64,000 nucleotides of DNA from CAYNYM01 sp049366815 (GTDB lineage: Bacteria > Desulfobacterota > DSM-4660 > Desulfatiglandales > HGW-15). The notes beneath the pieces are model-generated. The model was not told the origin of the DNA, made no database searches, and was given only the letters and a program-made list of their open reading frames with translations. Numbering within the stretch: position 1 is the first letter of the stretch; each line of letters starts with the position of its first letter. The stretch is taken from positions 1-64,000 of the forward strand of contig JBMNCO010000218.1 in NCBI GenBank assembly GCA_049366815.1, written 5' to 3'. Below, one piece after another: positions 60,726 to 64,000 of the stretch. Both the position numbers and the translations under genes were made by a program.

Positions 60726-61010
60726 ATGAAGAACGAGAATAGACGAAAAAAGGCCGTCGCCTTGAGGTATCAGGCGACAAAGGAAAAGGCCCCGAAAGTG
60801 ACCGCAAAGGGCACCGGCCCGGTGGCGGAGCGCATTATTGAGCTGGCCAAGAAAGAGGGGATCCCCATACAGGAGGATCCTGACCTCACAGGGGCCCTGA
60901 TGCAATTGGATTTCTATGAGGAGATCCCACAGGAACTGTACGCGGCCGTGGCGGAAATTCTGGCCTTTGCCTATCGTCTCAACCGTCGGATGGGCTCACC
61001 GAAAAAATAG
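60726..61010 (+). CDS. FlhX: free FlhB C-terminal-domain paralogue
   Basis: A 94-residue soluble protein aligning with the part of FlhB after the autocleavage site: AVALRYQATKEKAPKVTAKG versus ALAIRYDAGKMTAPVIAAKG, then LAKKEGIPIQEDPDLTGALM and EEIPQELYAAVAEILAFAYR. It lacks the membrane part and the NPTH site. Such proteins can replace the cleaved FlhB fragment in some species. It is coupled with the FliK-like gene upstream. Confidence 0.9.
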   Translation: MKNENRRKKAVALRYQATKEKAPKVTAKGTGPVAERIIELAKKEGIPIQEDPDLTGALMQLDFYEEIPQELYAAVAEILAFAYRLNRRMGSPKK

Positions 61011-61170
61011 TCCGGGGCCACAAAAATTTCGGCACCGGAGAGATTTCCGAGACATCCGACCGAATCGAAAAAATTCTCACGCAAGCGCCGGGCTCCGCCG
61101 ATCCTGAATGGGAGACCGCTTGATCTTTTTCAATGACCCGAAAGGGCACCTGGAGAGAGGAGTCAACGCC

Positions 61171-61485
61171 GTGAAAAGAAAAATGATCAAAATCGGGGCG
61201 GCGCTTTGTCTGTTTGTGCTGTTCCCGTCCTATTTGAGCGCCGGGCTCAACAGTTTCCAGTCCGAAATCATAAAAATCGCCTTTATGAACGGGTTCGTGC
61301 GGGCCCTTTACGCAGAAGAACAGCTCCTCAGAACGATGAAGGAAAACCAGCAATTGCTGGAGAAAGTCGTTCACATTGAGGCGGAAAAATATATGGAAGA
61401 AGTCACTGCGATGAACCGCCGCATTGAGGGGAAAGATTTTCAGGGAGGGGCCACAGAAACCATCCGCCGGAACAACAACTGGTAA
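61171..61485 (+). CDS. Small exported hypothetical protein
   Basis: 104 residues with a signal peptide (KRKMIKIGAALCLFVLFPSY, LSAG) and a helical mature part (FQSEIIKIAFMNGFVRALYA, LRTMKENQQLLEKVVHIEAE). The GTG start is chosen because it places the signal peptide at the N-terminus and GAGGAG precedes it; an ATG at 61108 would put 22 extra residues ahead. No family is recognised. It closes the operon that includes FlhX. Confidence 0.6.
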   Translation: MKRKMIKIGAALCLFVLFPSYLSAGLNSFQSEIIKIAFMNGFVRALYAEEQLLRTMKENQQLLEKVVHIEAEKYMEEVTAMNRRIEGKDFQGGATETIRRNNNW

Positions 61486-61924
61486 GCGGCTCATCGGGCC
61501 GTTTACCCGAAAGGGAATCAATCAGCACCCAGATGCAAAAGGAAGTTGACGAAAGATAATCCCCGTGCCTGCCTCTTGGAAGACCCTTTCCATCCTGCTC
61601 CGTTCTGCAAAAGAGACTCCCCCGGCCCAAAGCGCCGGGCTTCAAAAACCTGCACCCCCGCAGAAATCCTGCAGTTCCCGGGGATAGTCAAGATATTGTC
61701 CTGGATCGTCCCGGAAAATGACGCCGTCCAAGAGTTGGTGACGGCGGCATGATTCAAGGCCGGCCCCGATCGGTAATATTTTCCCAGTACCCGGGTAAAG
61801 CCGGCAGTCCCTGCCCGTAATACAGGACCTCGGAGCGGATTCTGTATCCTGTCCATCCTTAAAAAATGCGATAAATTCGAAAGTTACAGCCAAAAGGAAC
61901 GGTGACATGAATCGTTCCGGTCTG
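61486..61924. other. Intergenic stretch before the flgF promoter
   Basis: About 440 bp without a credible gene. It contains GC-rich short palindromes (for example CCCGGCCCAAAGCGCCGGG near 61623) and none of the repeat families named above that I can recognise. Confidence 0.5.
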
Positions 61925-61940
61925 TGGTATGGGAATTGCT
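61925..61940 (+). promoter_or_regulatory. Sigma-54 promoter of the flgF operon
   Basis: TGGTATGGGAATTGCT has GG-N10-GC and a full TTGC box, 46 bp before the flgF start. It overlaps an upstream in-frame ATG (61929), which rules that start out. Confidence 0.75.
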
Positions 61941-61985
61941 AGTAAAGGCTTTAAAGCTGGAAAACCAAAATATGCGGAGGGAGTC

Positions 61986-62729
61986 ATGGTAGGCGGGATG
62001 CTTGATGCGGCAAGGGGTTGTATGAAGGAAGAAATGAGGATGGATCTCATTTCAAACAACCTCGCCAATTCCAATGTGGTGGGGTTCAAAAAAGACGTGA
62101 TTTCCTTTCAGGATCTTCTCAGCCGGGGTTCCGGGGCTGAAGGTTCGGTGAGGGGTGGAAAGATGGAAAATTTGGACCCGGCCCTGATCCAAATCAAGAC
62201 CGACGTCAGCCAGGGTGATGTCCGCTTCACGGGCGGCACCTTTGATTTTGCCATTTACGGCGAGGGGTACTTCAAGGTGGATACCCCGGACGGTGTCCTT
62301 TACACCCGGAAGGGAAATTTCACGCTCGATAACAAGGGATACCTGATTACTCAGGAAGGTTGCAGGGTCCTGGGAAATGCGGGGCCTATCGTGATTTCAG
62401 GGACGGACATTCAGGTGGACGGCGAGGGGATCATCATGGCGGATGGTCTCGAGGCGGGCAGGATCGGGGTGGTCCGCTTCGAGGGCAAGGACGCCCTTGT
62501 GAAGGCAGGCCTGGGCTGCTATCGCAATGTCTCGGATGAACCCGAACTTCCCCCATCGCCGGATACCAGGGTTGCCCAGGGATATGTGGAGCTTTCCAAT
62601 GTAAATGTCGCCGAGGAGATGGTTGCCATGATCCACTCCATGAGGGCCTTTGAGAGTTATCAAAAGGCCATCCAGATTCTTGACGACGTCAACAATAAGG
62701 CAATCAACGAGGTCAGCCGTTTGAAATAG
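61986..62729 (+). CDS. flgF: Flagellar basal-body rod protein FlgF
   Basis: A 247-residue proximal rod protein: ISNNLANSNVVGFKKDVISF near the N-terminus, GEGYFKVDTPDGVLYTRKGN in the middle, and the C-terminal helix (VNVAEEMVAMIHSMRAFESY). The ATG at 61986 with GGAGGGAG before it is chosen because the upstream frame runs through the promoter. Followed by flgG and flgA as in other flagellar operons. Confidence 0.93.
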   Translation: MVGGMLDAARGCMKEEMRMDLISNNLANSNVVGFKKDVISFQDLLSRGSGAEGSVRGGKMENLDPALIQIKTDVSQGDVRFTGGTFDFAIYGEGYFKVDTPDGVLYTRKGNFTLDNKGYLITQEGCRVLGNAGPIVISGTDIQVDGEGIIMADGLEAGRIGVVRFEGKDALVKAGLGCYRNVSDEPELPPSPDTRVAQGYVELSNVNVAEEMVAMIHSMRAFESYQKAIQILDDVNNKAINEVSRLK

Positions 62730-62783
62730 CGGTGCTTGTCCGTGGAAACGAAGTGAAACAGGAAAACAAAGGGAGGAAGGGAC

Positions 62784-63569
62784 GTGATACGAAGTCTATG
62801 GACCGCGGCTTCAGGGATGGCGGCGCAAAAATTGAACATGGATGTTATCGCCAATAATCTGGCCAACGTCAATACAAGCGGGTTCAAAAAGAGCCGCTCC
62901 GATTTTGTGGATCTGCTCTATCAAAATCTCCGTTCACCGGGCGCCGCCACCAGCTCCGGTGGTGAAGTGCCCACCGGCATTCAGGTGGGAATGGGGACCA
63001 AACCGGTATCCGTGCAAAAGATTTTTTCCCAGGGCGACTATATCCAGACCGATAATCAACTGGATATCGCCGTCGAGGGAAGAGGTTTCTTCAAGATCCT
63101 GAGCAACGGCGAAGAATTCTACATGAGGTCCGGCGCATTCAAGTTGGACAGCGAAGGCTATATTGTCACATCCGAGGGCGATCGGCTCCAGCCGGAAATC
63201 TCCATCCCCGCCGAGACCTCCAGTATCTCCATTGATCAGGGCGGTAATCTGCAGGCCATTGCCGAGGATGGGAGCACCGTCCTTGCAAACGGACAGCTCA
63301 CGCTCTACACCTTTGTAAATCCCGCCGGACTCCTGAGCGGCGGAGGGAACAAATTTCGGCCGACTGAGGCCTCCGGTGATCCGACGGAGGGCAACCCGGG
63401 TACCGACGGCATGGGAACAGTCGCCCAGGGTTACCTGGAAATGTCCAATGTGGACGTGGTGGAGGAAATGGTCAACATGATCGCCGGGCAGAGGGCCTAT
63501 GAAATCGCTTCAAAGTCCATCAAGACGGCCGACGAGATGCTTGAAATGGCCAACAACATCAAACGATAA
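62784..63569 (+). CDS. flgG: Flagellar distal rod protein FlgG
   Basis: A 261-residue rod protein, the usual length. It starts MIRSLWTAASGMAAQKLNMD, with NNLANVNTSGFKKSR, SQGDYIQTDNQLDIAVEGRG and the C-terminal VDVVEEMVNMIAGQRAYEIA and SIKTADEML. The start codon is GTG. Confidence 0.97.
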   Translation: MIRSLWTAASGMAAQKLNMDVIANNLANVNTSGFKKSRSDFVDLLYQNLRSPGAATSSGGEVPTGIQVGMGTKPVSVQKIFSQGDYIQTDNQLDIAVEGRGFFKILSNGEEFYMRSGAFKLDSEGYIVTSEGDRLQPEISIPAETSSISIDQGGNLQAIAEDGSTVLANGQLTLYTFVNPAGLLSGGGNKFRPTEASGDPTEGNPGTDGMGTVAQGYLEMSNVDVVEEMVNMIAGQRAYEIASKSIKTADEMLEMANNIKR

Positions 63570-63578
63570 AGGACACCC

Positions 63579-64000
63579 ATGGACTCTTTCCGATATTCGA
63601 TTGGATGCATGGTGTTTTGGATCGTTCTTTTCCTGTCCCTGACAGGGACGCCGGCCGCGGCCCAGGCCCTGGAGATCAGGGTGAAGGAAAGGGTGACGGT
63701 GCAGGGCGATGAGGTCTGTCTCGGCGACATCGCCACCTTTTCGCCGGAGGATGATGCCTCCGTGCCCGGCCTTAAAAGGACCGCCATCGCTTCGGCCCCG
63801 CCTCCGGGGGACGAAATCACATTCAGCAGACACTTTCTGGAGTATAAGATCGGTCCGACGGTCGGCGGCAGGCCCCATGTCCGCCTGGATATCCCCCCGT
63901 CCGTTTCCATCAGGAGAACGGCGCAGATCATCCGTGTGGCGGAACTGGAAGACATTTTCAAAGGGCATGTGCGGCGTCATGCCGACTGGCCCAAGGAGAA
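63579..64000 (+). CDS. flgA: Flagellar P-ring assembly chaperone FlgA (partial)
   Basis: An N-terminal fragment cut by the window edge: 140 codons. A signal peptide (MVFWIVLFLSLTGTPAAAQA) precedes RVKERVTVQGDEVCLGDIAT, which is the FlgA SAF-type start, and the mature part continues to the end. FlgA helps FlgI build the P ring in the periplasm; flgH and flgI are expected just beyond. Confidence 0.85.
   Translation, partial: MDSFRYSIGCMVFWIVLFLSLTGTPAAAQALEIRVKERVTVQGDEVCLGDIATFSPEDDASVPGLKRTAIASAPPPGDEITFSRHFLEYKIGPTVGGRPHVRLDIPPSVSIRRTAQIIRVAELEDIFKGHVRRHADWPKE

Overview
The window looks like a chromosomal piece of a motile, Gram-negative bacterium of the former Deltaproteobacteria (Desulfobacterota, most likely a Desulfobacterales-type anaerobe). 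The reasons are a moderately high G+C content, a sigma-54-driven flagellar island with FlhF/FlhG and FliA, an ADP-forming acyl-CoA synthetase, a tryptophanase-type lyase, and many dispersed hairpin repeats. This assignment is an inference from gene content; no marker gene was compared. A 100-N run flanked by identical 55-bp sequences shows it is a scaffolded short-read, probably metagenomic, assembly.

Layout. (1) 0.3-4.6 kb: a compact plus-strand cassette of a TPR protein, a CRISPR-associated primase-polymerase-like protein (CAPP), Cas1 and Cas2. No effector genes and no CRISPR array are visible. Copies of one heptamer-rich repeat bracket it. (2) 5.0-10.4 kb: signalling genes, namely a 7TM-PAS histidine kinase, a NarL-type regulator, a pseudo-receiver and a GAF/PAS sigma-54 activator. 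An internally deleted REP-associated transposase remnant follows, beside a third copy of the repeat. (3) 10.8-28.1 kb, minus strand: a tryptophanase-type lyase, an ADP-forming acyl-CoA synthetase, tRNA-Arg, a heptose-phosphate adenylyltransferase, ComF, a YkgJ-type protein, a helicase-exonuclease fusion resembling MrfA plus MrfB, an ABC-F ATPase, TatA, PurM, an MBL hydrolase and a rhomboid fused to a DnaJ-C-like tail. (4) 28.4-64.0 kb: a flagellar island that continues past the right edge.

The flagellar island is organised around sigma-54 promoters. I find six candidates with the GG-N10-GC spacing. They lie before a FliT/FlgN-like gene (minus strand), before a small secreted peptide plus a 1016-residue TPR protein, and before flgB, fliK, motA and flgF. 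The likely activator, an FlbD/FlrC-type protein with a degenerate receiver, is encoded upstream of flgB. The operons give the rod and MS/C ring (flgBC-fliEFGHIJ and a MotE-like protein), the hook (fliK-flgD-flgE), the stator and export gate (motA-fliLMNOPQR-flhBA), placement and sigma-28 (flhF-flhG-fliA), a set of less known small membrane proteins, a second FliK-like protein with FlhX, and flgF-flgG-flgA. No motB lies next to motA, and an inverted-repeat element sits between fliQ and fliR.

The most interesting points are the effector-less TPR-CAPP-Cas1-Cas2 cassette, the MrfA-MrfB-type fusion, the rhomboid-DnaJ-C fusion, the sigma-54-controlled secreted TPR protein, and several families of nested hairpin repeats.
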